Positions 1 to 8,603 of a stretch of DNA of 64,000 nucleotides are shown here, piece by piece. Under the pieces are notes generated by a model that worked only from the letters and a program-made list of their open reading frames with translations, searched no databases and had not been told where the DNA came from. The stretch lies in NCBI GenBank assembly GCA_017396945.1, contig JAFQKI010000009.1, positions 62,001 to 126,000 of the forward strand, in the 5' to 3' direction. Source of the stretch: Muribaculaceae bacterium (lineage in GTDB: Bacteria; Bacteroidota; Bacteroidia; Bacteroidales; Muribaculaceae). Made by a program: the position numbers and the translations under genes. Positions within the stretch are counted from its first letter, which is position 1, and every line of letters starts with the position of its first letter.

Positions 1-1008
1 GATAAATTGGTGTGTATGCTCCCGATGGCTCACATGTATGGTATGCTTGTAGAATTGTTGCACCCGCTTGCCAAGGGGTGTCACATTCACTTCCTCACTC
101 GTGTACCATCACCCAAGGTGATTATGGATGCTTTTGCCGCGGTTAAGCCCAAACTCGTTGTAACCGTGCCTTTGATTATTGAGAAAATCATTAAGACTAA
201 GGTATTCCCATTGCTCGAGAAACCGGTAATGTCATTGATGTTGAAAGTGCCTTTTGTCGATGATTATTTGTTGGCAAAAGTAAAAGAAAAAATTGTCGCG
301 ACATTTGGAGACAACCTCCAAGAGCTCATTATTGGTGGCGCCGCGCTAAATAAGGATGTTGAGTCGTTCTTGCGTCGTATCGAGTTCCCATATACCGTTG
401 GTTATGGTATGACAGAGTGTGCTCCACTCATCGCTTATTGTCCTTGGCAAACTCAGCGTGCCGGTTCATGTGGTAAGGCTGTTGACCGCATGGAGTTGCG
501 CATCGAAAAGCCTGATCCCGAAACCGGAACCGGTGTGTTATGGGTTAAGGGTGCCAACGTAATGCAAGGATATTACAAAAATCCAGAAGCAACCGAGGGG
601 GTATTCCGTGATGGTTGGATGAACACCGGAGACATTTGCCAAATCGATGAAGACGGCTATGTTTACATTCGCGGTCGTGACAAGAATATGATTCTTGGCC
701 CATCGGGTCAAAATATCTATCCCGAAGAGATTGAACAACAACTCAATAATATGCCTTATGTTTGCGAGTCAATCGTTATCGATGAGGACAATCAACTTGT
801 AGCTCTGGTTTATCCCGATCTTGAAAACGCGACAAAACAAGGCATCTCAATCCCCGAACTCGAAAAGATGATGGAAGATAATATCAAACAACTCAATCCT
901 GAATTGCCGGCTTATTCACAAATTAAGCGTGTAAAAGTGCATCTTGAGGAGTTTGAGAAAACTCCAAAACGCTCAATCAAGCGTTATCTATATCAACACA
1001 GCAAATAA
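1..1008 (+). CDS. Long-chain acyl-CoA synthetase (AMP-binding), 5'-truncated
   Basis: The reading frame is open from base 1, so the N-terminal part lies outside the window; 335 codons remain. The protein is the C-terminal half of an ANL-superfamily adenylating enzyme, which activates a fatty acid as acyl-AMP and transfers it to CoA. Visible family motifs are the YGMTECAPL segment of the adenylate site, the GDICQIDEDGYVYIRGR block with the conserved Asp and Arg, and the hinge followed by the catalytic-lysine region near KTPKRSIKRYL. The substrate cannot be read from the sequence; long-chain fatty acids are the usual substrate for this subgroup. A permease gene follows 33 bp downstream on the same strand and may be co-transcribed. 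Confidence 0.88.
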   Translation, partial: DKLVCMLPMAHMYGMLVELLHPLAKGCHIHFLTRVPSPKVIMDAFAAVKPKLVVTVPLIIEKIIKTKVFPLLEKPVMSLMLKVPFVDDYLLAKVKEKIVATFGDNLQELIIGGAALNKDVESFLRRIEFPYTVGYGMTECAPLIAYCPWQTQRAGSCGKAVDRMELRIEKPDPETGTGVLWVKGANVMQGYYKNPEATEGVFRDGWMNTGDICQIDEDGYVYIRGRDKNMILGPSGQNIYPEEIEQQLNNMPYVCESIVIDEDNQLVALVYPDLENATKQGISIPELEKMMEDNIKQLNPELPAYSQIKRVKVHLEEFEKTPKRSIKRYLYQHSK

Positions 1009-1041
1009 TAGAAATAACAGATTTAACCGATTACCTAAAAA

Positions 1042-2289
1042 ATGGACAGTGCATTGGCGGCTCTCATTGGGCTTGTGTTATCAATTGTATTGATTATTAT
1101 AAAACTATCCCCTGTTTACAGTCTCATTCTTGGGGCTGTGACCGGAGGTTTATTGGCAGGGTGGGGACTTGAGACCACTGTTGCTGAGATGATTAACGGA
1201 GTCAAGGAAATAACTCCGGCGATTGTGAGAATTATCGCTGCCGGAGTCTTGACCGGTATGCTTGTTAAAACAGGAGCGGCTTCTACGATTGCCCGAAGCA
1301 TCATAAAAGCAATGGGGCAGAGGTTTATATACTTTGCTTTGGCTCTATCGGCATTGTTGCTCACTGCGATGGGAGTGTTTATCGATGTGGCGGTTATTAC
1401 GATTGCTCCGATTGCGATAATAATGGGCAGTCGTTTGAAATTGTCTAAAATGAAACTGTTGCTTGCTATGGTTGGTGGTGGTAAGTGTGGCAATATCATT
1501 TCACCTAACCCCAACACTATCATTGCGGCAGAGAATTTCAATGCTCCGCTTCCCGATGTTATGATGGCAAACATTCTGCCGGCTATCGTTGGATTGCTTG
1601 TTACGGTTTTTGTTATCGTGCCACTTATACCCAAAAAAGACCTTATTGAGGGTGAGGTGGAAAATGATACAGAAGAAAATCTTCCATCGCTTTGGAAAAG
1701 TTTGCTCGGACCGATTGTAACTATTCTATTGCTTGCGCTCCGTCCTATAGCCGATATTGTTGTTGATCCGATGATTGCATTGCCGGTTGGTGGGATTGTG
1801 GGAATAATTATGACCGGACATTGGCGCAATATAAGTGATTGTCTTACATACGGACTTGGGAAAATGGCTCCTATCGCCATTTTGCTCGTGGGGACCGGAA
1901 CTATTGCCGGAATAATTAAAGCGTCGGCAATTAAAGATGTGTTGGTCAATTTACTTTCAGGTTGGAGCGAAGGCGGTACATTTATGGCTCCCATTTCTGG
2001 TGCGTTGATGTCGGCTGCGACTGCTTCAACGACAGCCGGTGCTACAATCGCTTCTGCGTCATTTGCCGATGTTATTCTCGCTGCCGGAGTTTCTGCTGTT
2101 TGGGGTGCCGCGATGATTAATTCAGGTGCTACAATCCTTGATCATTTGCCTCATGGCTCATTTTTCCATGCTACCGGAGGCTCAATGGGTATGGGTGTTA
2201 AAGAACGCCTCAAACTCATTCCCTATGAAACCGCTGTTGGTCTTGTTATAGCCCTTCTCGGTGTCTTTGCATTTATGATATTGAAATAA
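1042..2289 (+). CDS. GntP-family permease
   Basis: This 415-residue protein is almost entirely hydrophobic, with about twelve predicted membrane segments. It resembles the GntP family of proton symporters for gluconate and related sugar acids. Family-like features are the GGKCGNIISPNPNT stretch near residues 147-160 and the TASTTAGATIAS and NSGATILDHLPHGSFFH segments toward the C-terminus. It would sit in the inner membrane and import a small organic acid. The glycerate kinase gene 3 kb downstream would suit a glycerate or gluconate substrate, but it lies beyond an opposing gene, so the link is only suggestive. A strong hairpin terminator follows the stop codon. Confidence 0.8.
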   Translation: MDSALAALIGLVLSIVLIIIKLSPVYSLILGAVTGGLLAGWGLETTVAEMINGVKEITPAIVRIIAAGVLTGMLVKTGAASTIARSIIKAMGQRFIYFALALSALLLTAMGVFIDVAVITIAPIAIIMGSRLKLSKMKLLLAMVGGGKCGNIISPNPNTIIAAENFNAPLPDVMMANILPAIVGLLVTVFVIVPLIPKKDLIEGEVENDTEENLPSLWKSLLGPIVTILLLALRPIADIVVDPMIALPVGGIVGIIMTGHWRNISDCLTYGLGKMAPIAILLVGTGTIAGIIKASAIKDVLVNLLSGWSEGGTFMAPISGALMSAATASTTAGATIASASFADVILAAGVSAVWGAAMINSGATILDHLPHGSFFHATGGSMGMGVKERLKLIPYETAVGLVIALLGVFAFMILK

Positions 2290-2300
2290 TCAAGCAAAAC

Positions 2301-2347
2301 AACAAAAAAAGCCGTTGCTCACATTTGTGTAGCAACGGCTTTTTTGT
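2301..2347. terminator. Bidirectional intrinsic terminator
   Basis: A 9-bp perfect stem (2311-2319 with 2331-2339, GCCGTTGCT/AGCAACGGC) has an 11-base loop. It is flanked by an A-run on the left and a T-run on the right, so it can stop transcription of both the permease and the convergent GH3 gene. Confidence 0.9.
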
Positions 2348-2363
2348 TGTTCCTTGGACAATG

Positions 2364-5354
2364 TCATTCTATTGCTGTATTAGGGGTATTCTCAGTCATT
2401 GCGCGGTAGATGAGACTGAGGATGGTTGGGCGTGGGTTGAGGTCGCTAAACGCTTTGTTGCTGCGAGTGGGGTTAACGCGGTTGCAAAGGAAGATATATA
2501 TCAATTCACTTTCAGGATCTACCCAGAAACATGTACCGGTGAAACCGATATGCCCGAATGTGGCGGCTGATGCCTCTTCGGCTGTCGGACTCTTGTCGGG
2601 GTCGGTCATGTCGGGTTTGTCAAAACCAAGTCCGCGACGACAATTCGGACTTTTGTCGGTGGTAAACAAGCTCACAGTCTCTTCCGACAGAATGCGCACA
2701 CCGCCATACGTTCCGCCATTAAGCCACATTTGACACAGTTTGGCAAGGTCGGTAGCGTTTGAAAACAATCCCGCATTCCCTTGCACTCCACCAGAGAAGT
2801 TGGCAATCTCATCATGTACGTATCCTTGCAATGTCTGTCGGCGTAGGAATTGGTCGTTTTCTGTTGGAGCTATATCTCCGACACTCCATCCCGATGATAG
2901 TGGGCGATAACAAGTGTGGTATGCTCCGAGTGGTGCGAAAATACTATCATTAACCCAACGGTCGTGGCTGATGCCGGTTAGGCGTTCCTCCATTTCCATC
3001 AGTAGGCAGAAGTTCAAACAACTGTAATTATATTTTTTGTTACGGCGCAATTTCGCATCATATATGCGTCCTCTTATCGTGTCGAGTGTTGCGCTACCCA
3101 CATACAATCCCTTTGCTGCTTCGATATTAAATTGCGATGTGGCGATGGGTGATGTGATATCGCGTCTCATTTGCGCTTGGTTGTTGCCATATACGCTATT
3201 CTCAATAAAAATTGAGTATAGCGACGACTGTTGACGTTTGAAGAGTGGTTTTTCGTATGTCGCAGTGTCCATCATGAGGTTAAACATATTGATTGATGCG
3301 GGCATTCCCGACTCATGATAGAGTAATTCTCTGACAGTGATGTCGGCTTTGTTGCCGTTGCGTAGTCCGGGAATGAAAAATGATGCGGGGGAGTCAAGCC
3401 TGAACAGCTTGAGGTCAAAGGCCTTCATTACCCCTGGAAGTGTTCCGGTAGCTTTTGATACCGATGCGAGGTCATAAAGCGTACCGGTACTCACCGGCGT
3501 TTCTCCATCAAACGACAGATTGCCGTAACAGCGGTCTATAATAATATTACCATGCTTTGCCACAATCAGTTGGCAACCGGGGAATGCTCCGTTTTCCAAA
3601 CCTTTGTTTATGATGAAATCAATGCTGTCGGTTGCCCAACTATTTACACCACTCATCATCGGGGTGCTGTATCCAAGACGTGTTTTCTGTATGTCAACGC
3701 CACTGCCAATTGGCGCAAGTCCGTTGAGGTTGACCGGAAGACGTCCGCTCACATCTATTCCTCCAAATATCGCTTGTGCGGCATATTCTCGTGTATATGG
3801 GGTGTCGTCATAGGCCAGCAGTAGGGTAGGCACGTCTTTCAGATATGAGCGAAATTTGTTAGTGCGATAGGCGGTTGTGAAAAACACCGGAATTAGGTTT
3901 TCGCAATTTCTTAACTGAGCATAAACATTGCGTGCCCATTGTTTATCATCATAAACCGCGACAATCACGATGTCGTGGCTCTTTATCTCGCTAAGTTCCG
4001 ATGTGGTGAAACTCCTGCTTGCAGTGCTATATCGGTTTATGCGCGCATATTTGGAGCAGAACTCCGTGAAAGTTTCATCAGTATCGGTGCCGATATTAAC
4101 CACTGCTATTGATTGCGTCAGATTTTTTATCGGCAACAGATTGTCCCTGTTGAAAACCGCTGTTATCGACCCGGCGGCAAGAGCGCGATTTACGGCATCG
4201 GCTTCGGGTGAGTTCAACTCTCCATTAATGTTGTTTAAATCGATCGGTTGGTGTTGATGACACTTGAGCGCATATTTGTATGCAAGCATTTTTTTGCAAC
4301 GGATTTCGATGTCGCTCCATGAGATTCTGCCTGAGTTGGCTGCATTGATGATTGCGGTGATGTTGTGTGAAATATCACCGGGGTCAAGTAATACATCGGC
4401 TCCGGCGCGCAACGCCTCAATACAGATGTTTCCCCCGCTTTGTGCTCCTTTCATAGTGAGGGCGTCGGTAAATACAAGTCCATCAAACCCCATTTGCTCT
4501 TTGAGCAGGGTAGTTGTTATTTTGCGTGACAGGGATGCCGGTGTGCTGCTATTGTCGTATGCCGGCACAGAGAGATGTCCCACCATTATTCCCGACAGAC
4601 CGCTCTCGATATAGCTTTCAAACGGCACTAAATCGACTTCTCTCATTTTTGCTTGAGAGTGATAAATCGTGGGTAGTGAGTCATGAGAATCGACCGAGGT
4701 GTCGCCATGACCGGGAAAATGTTTGCTCACCGACATCACGCCACCCCCTTCAAGACCGAGGGAGTAAGCTATGCCGAGACGCGACACTCTTTCAGGATCT
4801 TCACCAAATGAGCGGTAACCTATCACCGGGTTGGCGGGATTGGAATTGACATCAAGCACAGGCGCAAAATTGACGTGTATCCCCATCGCTTTGCATTGTC
4901 GGGCTATCTCTCGACCATAGTTATATAATAAGGTCTCGTCTTTGATTGCCCCCAACCCCATGTTGTAGGGATAGCGTGGTGTCTCTTTCATTCTCATCGC
5001 CAATCCCCACTCTCCGTCGAGTGTTATCATTAACGGCACGTTGGTAATGGATTGCGCGTGGTTTATCAAGGTGGCATATTGCTCGACCGAGCCACGGCTG
5101 AACAGTAAGCCCCCAACCTCGTTTTTCTCAACCTCACGACTTATTGCCGCCATCGCCTTATTGCTTGACGGTCCAATCATCGGGATAAACAATTGGGCTA
5201 CACGTTGTCGGTTGCTGAGTGAAGAATATACCGAGTCAACCCATCGGTTGCGCTCGATACTGTCGCTTCGCTCGATTAGCAATGTTGTTTTGGCATTGAT
5301 GCTACACGTGATAGACAGCATCGCTATTATGATTGATAAAAATCTCTTTTTCAT
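2364..5354 (-). CDS. GH3 beta-N-acetylhexosaminidase fused to a beta-lactamase-fold serine hydrolase
   Basis: The protein has 996 residues from the ATG at 5354; a TTG four codons earlier is possible but less likely. A signal peptide (MKKRFLSIIIAMLSITCSINA) predicts export. Residues ~25-560 form a GH3 domain of the NagZ type, with the KHFPGHGDTSVDSHDSLP motif (KHFPGH at 211-216), which carries the His-Asp dyad of this family, and the presumed nucleophile Asp297 in FTDALTMKG. Residues ~575-985 form a beta-lactamase/penicillin-binding-fold domain with the SxxK motif SVSK at 631-634 and a later YSxLN-like motif. This two-domain architecture is known in Bacteroidetes and suggests muropeptide or GlcNAc-glycan processing in the envelope. 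The substrate of the second domain is not readable. It is transcribed alone and convergent with the permease. Confidence 0.88.
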   Translation of the reverse strand: MKKRFLSIIIAMLSITCSINAKTTLLIERSDSIERNRWVDSVYSSLSNRQRVAQLFIPMIGPSSNKAMAAISREVEKNEVGGLLFSRGSVEQYATLINHAQSITNVPLMITLDGEWGLAMRMKETPRYPYNMGLGAIKDETLLYNYGREIARQCKAMGIHVNFAPVLDVNSNPANPVIGYRSFGEDPERVSRLGIAYSLGLEGGGVMSVSKHFPGHGDTSVDSHDSLPTIYHSQAKMREVDLVPFESYIESGLSGIMVGHLSVPAYDNSSTPASLSRKITTTLLKEQMGFDGLVFTDALTMKGAQSGGNICIEALRAGADVLLDPGDISHNITAIINAANSGRISWSDIEIRCKKMLAYKYALKCHQHQPIDLNNINGELNSPEADAVNRALAAGSITAVFNRDNLLPIKNLTQSIAVVNIGTDTDETFTEFCSKYARINRYSTASRSFTTSELSEIKSHDIVIVAVYDDKQWARNVYAQLRNCENLIPVFFTTAYRTNKFRSYLKDVPTLLLAYDDTPYTREYAAQAIFGGIDVSGRLPVNLNGLAPIGSGVDIQKTRLGYSTPMMSGVNSWATDSIDFIINKGLENGAFPGCQLIVAKHGNIIIDRCYGNLSFDGETPVSTGTLYDLASVSKATGTLPGVMKAFDLKLFRLDSPASFFIPGLRNGNKADITVRELLYHESGMPASINMFNLMMDTATYEKPLFKRQQSSLYSIFIENSVYGNNQAQMRRDITSPIATSQFNIEAAKGLYVGSATLDTIRGRIYDAKLRRNKKYNYSCLNFCLLMEMEERLTGISHDRWVNDSIFAPLGAYHTCYRPLSSGWSVGDIAPTENDQFLRRQTLQGYVHDEIANFSGGVQGNAGLFSNATDLAKLCQMWLNGGTYGGVRILSEETVSLFTTDKSPNCRRGLGFDKPDMTDPDKSPTAEEASAATFGHIGFTGTCFWVDPESELIYIFLCNRVNPTRSNKAFSDLNPRPTILSLIYRAMTENTPNTAIE

Positions 5355-5408
5355 CGCGCAAGTCAATTAATTTTTTACGAAGATAGCGAATTATCGATTA
5401 TAAAACAA

Positions 5409-5436
5409 TTTGTTCCGAAAAAAATCACTACCTTTG
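5409..5436 (+). promoter_or_regulatory. Candidate Bacteroidetes promoter for glycerate kinase
   Basis: TACCTTTG at 5429-5436 matches the -7 consensus TAnnTTTG. A TTTG at 5409-5412 is upstream, but the 16-base spacing is shorter than the usual 19-21, so the -33 assignment is uncertain. Confidence 0.5.
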
Positions 5437-5478
5437 ACACATATACCTAAAACATAGTAAAAACTACGATTAATCGAT

Positions 5479-6627
5479 ATGAAAATTTACGTTGCTCCCG
5501 ATAAGTTTAAGGGGACTATCTCGGCTTATACTGCTGCCGATACTATCGCCAAAGTTGTTAAAGAGGCATTTCCCGCTTATGAAGTAATCTCTGCCCCTAT
5601 GGCCGACGGAGGAGAGGGGACGGCTGCTATTGCTGCAAAGTTTCTGAACATGAAGCCAAGTATGATAGATGCAACCGACTCTCTTGGTCGTCCTTGCCAG
5701 GCACAGTATTTTGTAAACGAGTTTACTCGCGAGGCTTTTGTGGATTGTAGCACTGTGTCGGGCTTGGCTCTCATTGCTCCCGAAGATCGCCGACCGATGG
5801 AGGGCTCAACCTATTCGCTTGGTGTACTCATTAATAATATACTTGATAGTGGAGTTACAAAACTTAATATCGGTATCGGTGGTAGTGCAACATCTGATGG
5901 CGGTGCCGGAATGCTTCAAGCGCTTGGCGTGAAGTTTATCGACATCAATGGCAAAGAGATGCAACAACACGTCGCTCCTCAAGACTTGTCAAGTATTGCC
6001 GGAATAGATGTTTCGGCAGTGAACTTTGACTTGTTGCAACGCTCGCTCGTGGTGCTGAGTGATGTTGATGTGCCTATGGTTTCTGATAAAGATGAGGTAA
6101 CAACTCTCACATTCGCACCTCAAAAAGGGTTTATCGGTGAGGCGTTAACCCAACTTGTTATTGGTTTGCGCAACTGGCGCAATGTGGCTATTGCTGCATT
6201 GCCCGACCATGGCGATGAACACTATGCCGGAGCTGCCGGCGGACTCGGTTTTGCTTTTGGTCGTGTACTTGGGGTGCCGGTGCAAAGTGGTGCTGAATAT
6301 ATGGTAAATCTCTATGACCTTGTAAATTCCGAAACTGCGATGATTATTACCGGTGAAGGTAGCATTGATGACCAAACGATGTGTGGAAAGGTCGTAGGCG
6401 AAATTATGACACAAGCCTCAAAGGTTGATGTGCCGGTTATTGCCATTGGCGGGCGCGTAACCGATGGTTTCACCGACCATGATGCCTTTGCTGCTGTCTT
6501 GGCTACAACCGATCACCTCCCCGATGAGCCACTCACCCCCGAAGTTGCCCAGCGCCGTCTCCATCTCACCGCTCACAGCTGCGTCCCTGCAATCATTTCT
6601 GCTTTAAGTTTAAGGGTACTTCTATAA
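5479..6627 (+). CDS. Glycerate 2-kinase (GarK/GlxK family)
   Basis: This 382-residue protein phosphorylates D-glycerate with ATP to give 2-phosphoglycerate, feeding lower glycolysis. Family marks are the N-terminus MKIYVAPDKFKGTISA, the GGEGTA segment near residue 45, the glycine-rich GIGGSATSDGGAGML near residue 132, and the ITGEGSIDDQT block near residue 287. The length is normal for the family. It starts 125 bp from the divergent GH3 gene and has a plausible promoter. The gene appears monocistronic, because a 200-bp gap with a large hairpin follows. Confidence 0.93.
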   Translation: MKIYVAPDKFKGTISAYTAADTIAKVVKEAFPAYEVISAPMADGGEGTAAIAAKFLNMKPSMIDATDSLGRPCQAQYFVNEFTREAFVDCSTVSGLALIAPEDRRPMEGSTYSLGVLINNILDSGVTKLNIGIGGSATSDGGAGMLQALGVKFIDINGKEMQQHVAPQDLSSIAGIDVSAVNFDLLQRSLVVLSDVDVPMVSDKDEVTTLTFAPQKGFIGEALTQLVIGLRNWRNVAIAALPDHGDEHYAGAAGGLGFAFGRVLGVPVQSGAEYMVNLYDLVNSETAMIITGEGSIDDQTMCGKVVGEIMTQASKVDVPVIAIGGRVTDGFTDHDAFAAVLATTDHLPDEPLTPEVAQRRLHLTAHSCVPAIISALSLRVLL

Positions 6628-6666
6628 ATTACTTTGTGGTGATTTGAGAATTTTTATTTGAGAAGA

Positions 6667-6723
6667 TTTTTGTTTTTTATCGAGTGAGCATAGAGAGCTA
6701 TGCGATTGAGATAAAGGCAAAAA
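6667..6723 (+). other. Large imperfect stem-loop upstream of the kinase gene
   Basis: Three paired blocks nest around a GAGA-type loop: TTTTTG (6667-6672) with CAAAAA (6718-6723), TTTATC (6676-6681) with GATAAA (6710-6715), and GCATAG (6688-6693) with CTATGC (6698-6703), separated by internal loops. It lies between the glycerate kinase stop and the kinase start and could be a terminator remnant, a leader structure or a repeat element. No longer T-run follows. Its function is unknown. Confidence 0.45.
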
Positions 6724-6827
6724 GATGCCAAATAAAATCTAAAAGCTTACAAAAGAACAGATCCTGATAACTATTGTTTAACTATTTCGTGGAATTTATA
6801 GAAATTCCCTTAAGATAAAACCGGTAT

Positions 6828-8573
6828 ATGGGACAACAAATAGAAAACGCATTAGCGATAGGAACAATTGTCGATAGCGGTAATGTAAAATATCGCATAG
6901 AAAAGGTGCTTGGACAAGGTGGTTTCGGGATCACCTACAAGGTTACGGCATCAAAAATGGATGGCAATATACCTATTGAAGTGACCTATGCTCTTAAAGA
7001 GTTTTACATGAAGGATTACTCTGATAGAGACAAAAAAAGTGGCGCGGTAATCAGTACAGCAAAGAGTGTTGCATTGTCACGAAAATCGTTTCTTTCTGAG
7101 GCTCGTCGATTAGCAAGCATAAAGCATAAAAATATTGTGGCTGTTAATGAGGTGTTTGAGGCAAACAATACGGCTTACTATGTGATGCAATATCTTGAGG
7201 GCGAGAGTCTTTACAAATATCTCGATACAAAAAGATCTTTGTCGGTATCGGAGGCGTTGCAATTGATGTCGCCTATATTTGACGCAGTTAGTTATCTGCA
7301 TAAAAATAGGTTTACACACTTGGATATCAAGCCCGATAATATCATGTTGACTAAGAATCGTGATGGGGTGTTGAAACCGATATTGATAGATTTCGGATTG
7401 TCAAAGCATTATGATGCTCAAGGCAATGAAACATCTGTGTTGCAACAGATATGTGTCAGTCCCGGTTATTCTCCGTTTGAGCAGTATTTGGGAATACACA
7501 CCTTTACTCCGCAAGCCGATGTTTATGCTCTTGCGGCTACGCTTTATCGTTGTTTGACCGGTTCTGTTCCGCCAGATTGTAGAGACTATCGTGATGAGCC
7601 AAAATCAATGTTGCCGGTAATCGCCAAGGGATTGGCAAATGTTGATACTCATATCCGTGAGGCTATTCTTTCGGCGATGAAAAGCTCTAAAATAGAGCGT
7701 ACGCAGTCGGTAGCCGCTTTTGTCGCCCATTTAAATCAATCAGCCGATATCCCTGAATTTGTTGAAGACCCCAATGCAACAATTGAAATCCCTATCCCCG
7801 AGCCGGTTGACCCTAAAAAAATACTTCCGATAAAAGATCCTAATCCACCAAGACCACATAAACTCTGGGACTATATAAATCCGGTGCTTCAGATTATTGG
7901 GATTTTTATTATTGGAGGTCTTGTTTTTGTAGCGATAATGTGGGTTGCGTCAAGAGGAGGGAGTGCTGATGAGCCAATTGATACCAATCCATACAATCCG
8001 ATCAATACTACTGCAACTGCGTCGTCGAGCCGCTTGCCCGACAAGGCAGTTGATTTGGGTTTGAGTGTTTTATGGTCCGACCGCAATGTCGGGGCGTCTT
8101 CCCCAAGTGATTACGGAGGTTATTACGCCTGGGGCGAGACTTCCACCAAGAGCGATTATAGTTGGAGCACATACACTCATTGCGATGGTAGTTATAACAC
8201 GTGTCATAACATCGGCTCAAATATCGCCGGGAGCCGTTATGATGTAGCACGTCAGGCCTGGGGTGGCGGATGGAAGATACCTACCAAGGCGCAGTGGGAG
8301 GAACTCGAAAATAGATGCACATGGACATGGACTACAGAGGGTGGTCATAGCGGTTATAAGGTTACGGGCCCTAATGGTAACTCTATCTTCTTGCCCGCTG
8401 CGGGCTCCCACTTCTTCGGTACGTCGTCCTACTACGGCTACTACTGGAGTTCTACGCTCTTCGAGAGCGGTACCGCAGACGCATGGCAATTGCACTTCGA
8501 TAGTGGCGATCATAGCATGTGCTTCAGCTTCCGCGACTACGGTCGCACGGTGCGCCCGGTCACAGAAAAATAA
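6828..8573 (+). CDS. Membrane-anchored Ser/Thr kinase with hypervariable FISUMP C-terminal domain
   Basis: The protein has 581 residues. Residues ~20-305 are a protein kinase domain: glycine loop GQGGFG (~29-34), ATP-binding Lys57 in YALKEF, catalytic Asp166 in HLDIKPDN, and the DFG aspartate Asp188. The HRD arginine is replaced by Leu165, so it is a non-RD kinase. A proline-rich linker (~310-345) leads to one membrane helix (~353-376). Residues ~405-581 form a FISUMP domain (Fibrobacter succinogenes major paralogous domain, C-type-lectin-like), predicted outside the cytoplasm. The kinase would act inside the cell in response to what the outer domain binds. The last ~55 residues are hypervariable relative to the almost identical domain at 59084-59818, in a pattern typical of DGR target proteins. 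No cognate phosphatase or substrate gene is adjacent. Confidence 0.85.
   Translation: MGQQIENALAIGTIVDSGNVKYRIEKVLGQGGFGITYKVTASKMDGNIPIEVTYALKEFYMKDYSDRDKKSGAVISTAKSVALSRKSFLSEARRLASIKHKNIVAVNEVFEANNTAYYVMQYLEGESLYKYLDTKRSLSVSEALQLMSPIFDAVSYLHKNRFTHLDIKPDNIMLTKNRDGVLKPILIDFGLSKHYDAQGNETSVLQQICVSPGYSPFEQYLGIHTFTPQADVYALAATLYRCLTGSVPPDCRDYRDEPKSMLPVIAKGLANVDTHIREAILSAMKSSKIERTQSVAAFVAHLNQSADIPEFVEDPNATIEIPIPEPVDPKKILPIKDPNPPRPHKLWDYINPVLQIIGIFIIGGLVFVAIMWVASRGGSADEPIDTNPYNPINTTATASSSRLPDKAVDLGLSVLWSDRNVGASSPSDYGGYYAWGETSTKSDYSWSTYTHCDGSYNTCHNIGSNIAGSRYDVARQAWGGGWKIPTKAQWEELENRCTWTWTTEGGHSGYKVTGPNGNSIFLPAAGSHFFGTSSYYGYYWSSTLFESGTADAWQLHFDSGDHSMCFSFRDYGRTVRPVTEK
8406..8546 (+). other. Candidate DGR variable region VR1 (in the kinase gene)
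   Basis: This stretch (codons 527-573) diverges sharply from the homologous stretch at 59642-59791, although the ~165 bases upstream of it differ at only about six positions. In the gap-free 47-codon comparison starting at the shared TAC GGC TAC TAC TGG, I count 26 substitutions: 12 at codon position 1, 10 at position 2 and 4 at position 3. Many changed codons are NNC, as expected when AAC codons of a template repeat are randomised at adenines. The identical 27-base 3' end (from CCGGTCACAG through the stop to GCGGAGCAG) would serve as the homing-initiation segment. The template itself is not in the window. Confidence 0.72.
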
Positions 8574-8588
8574 GCGGAGCAGATATTC

Positions 8589-8603
8589 CCTCCCTAAGGG
8601 AGG
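8589..8603. other. Hairpin 15 bp after the kinase stop codon
   Basis: CCTCCC (8589-8594) pairs with GGGAGG (8598-8603) around a 3-base loop. It follows the VR1 3' constant end directly. DGR targets often carry a hairpin or cruciform just past the variable region, and this one may fill that role. No good T-run follows, so a terminator is less likely. Confidence 0.5.

Noticed and set aside
1116..1994. 292-codon minus-strand frame inside the permease gene
   Set aside because: It lies fully antisense to a well-supported membrane transporter; serine/isoleucine-rich shadow frame.
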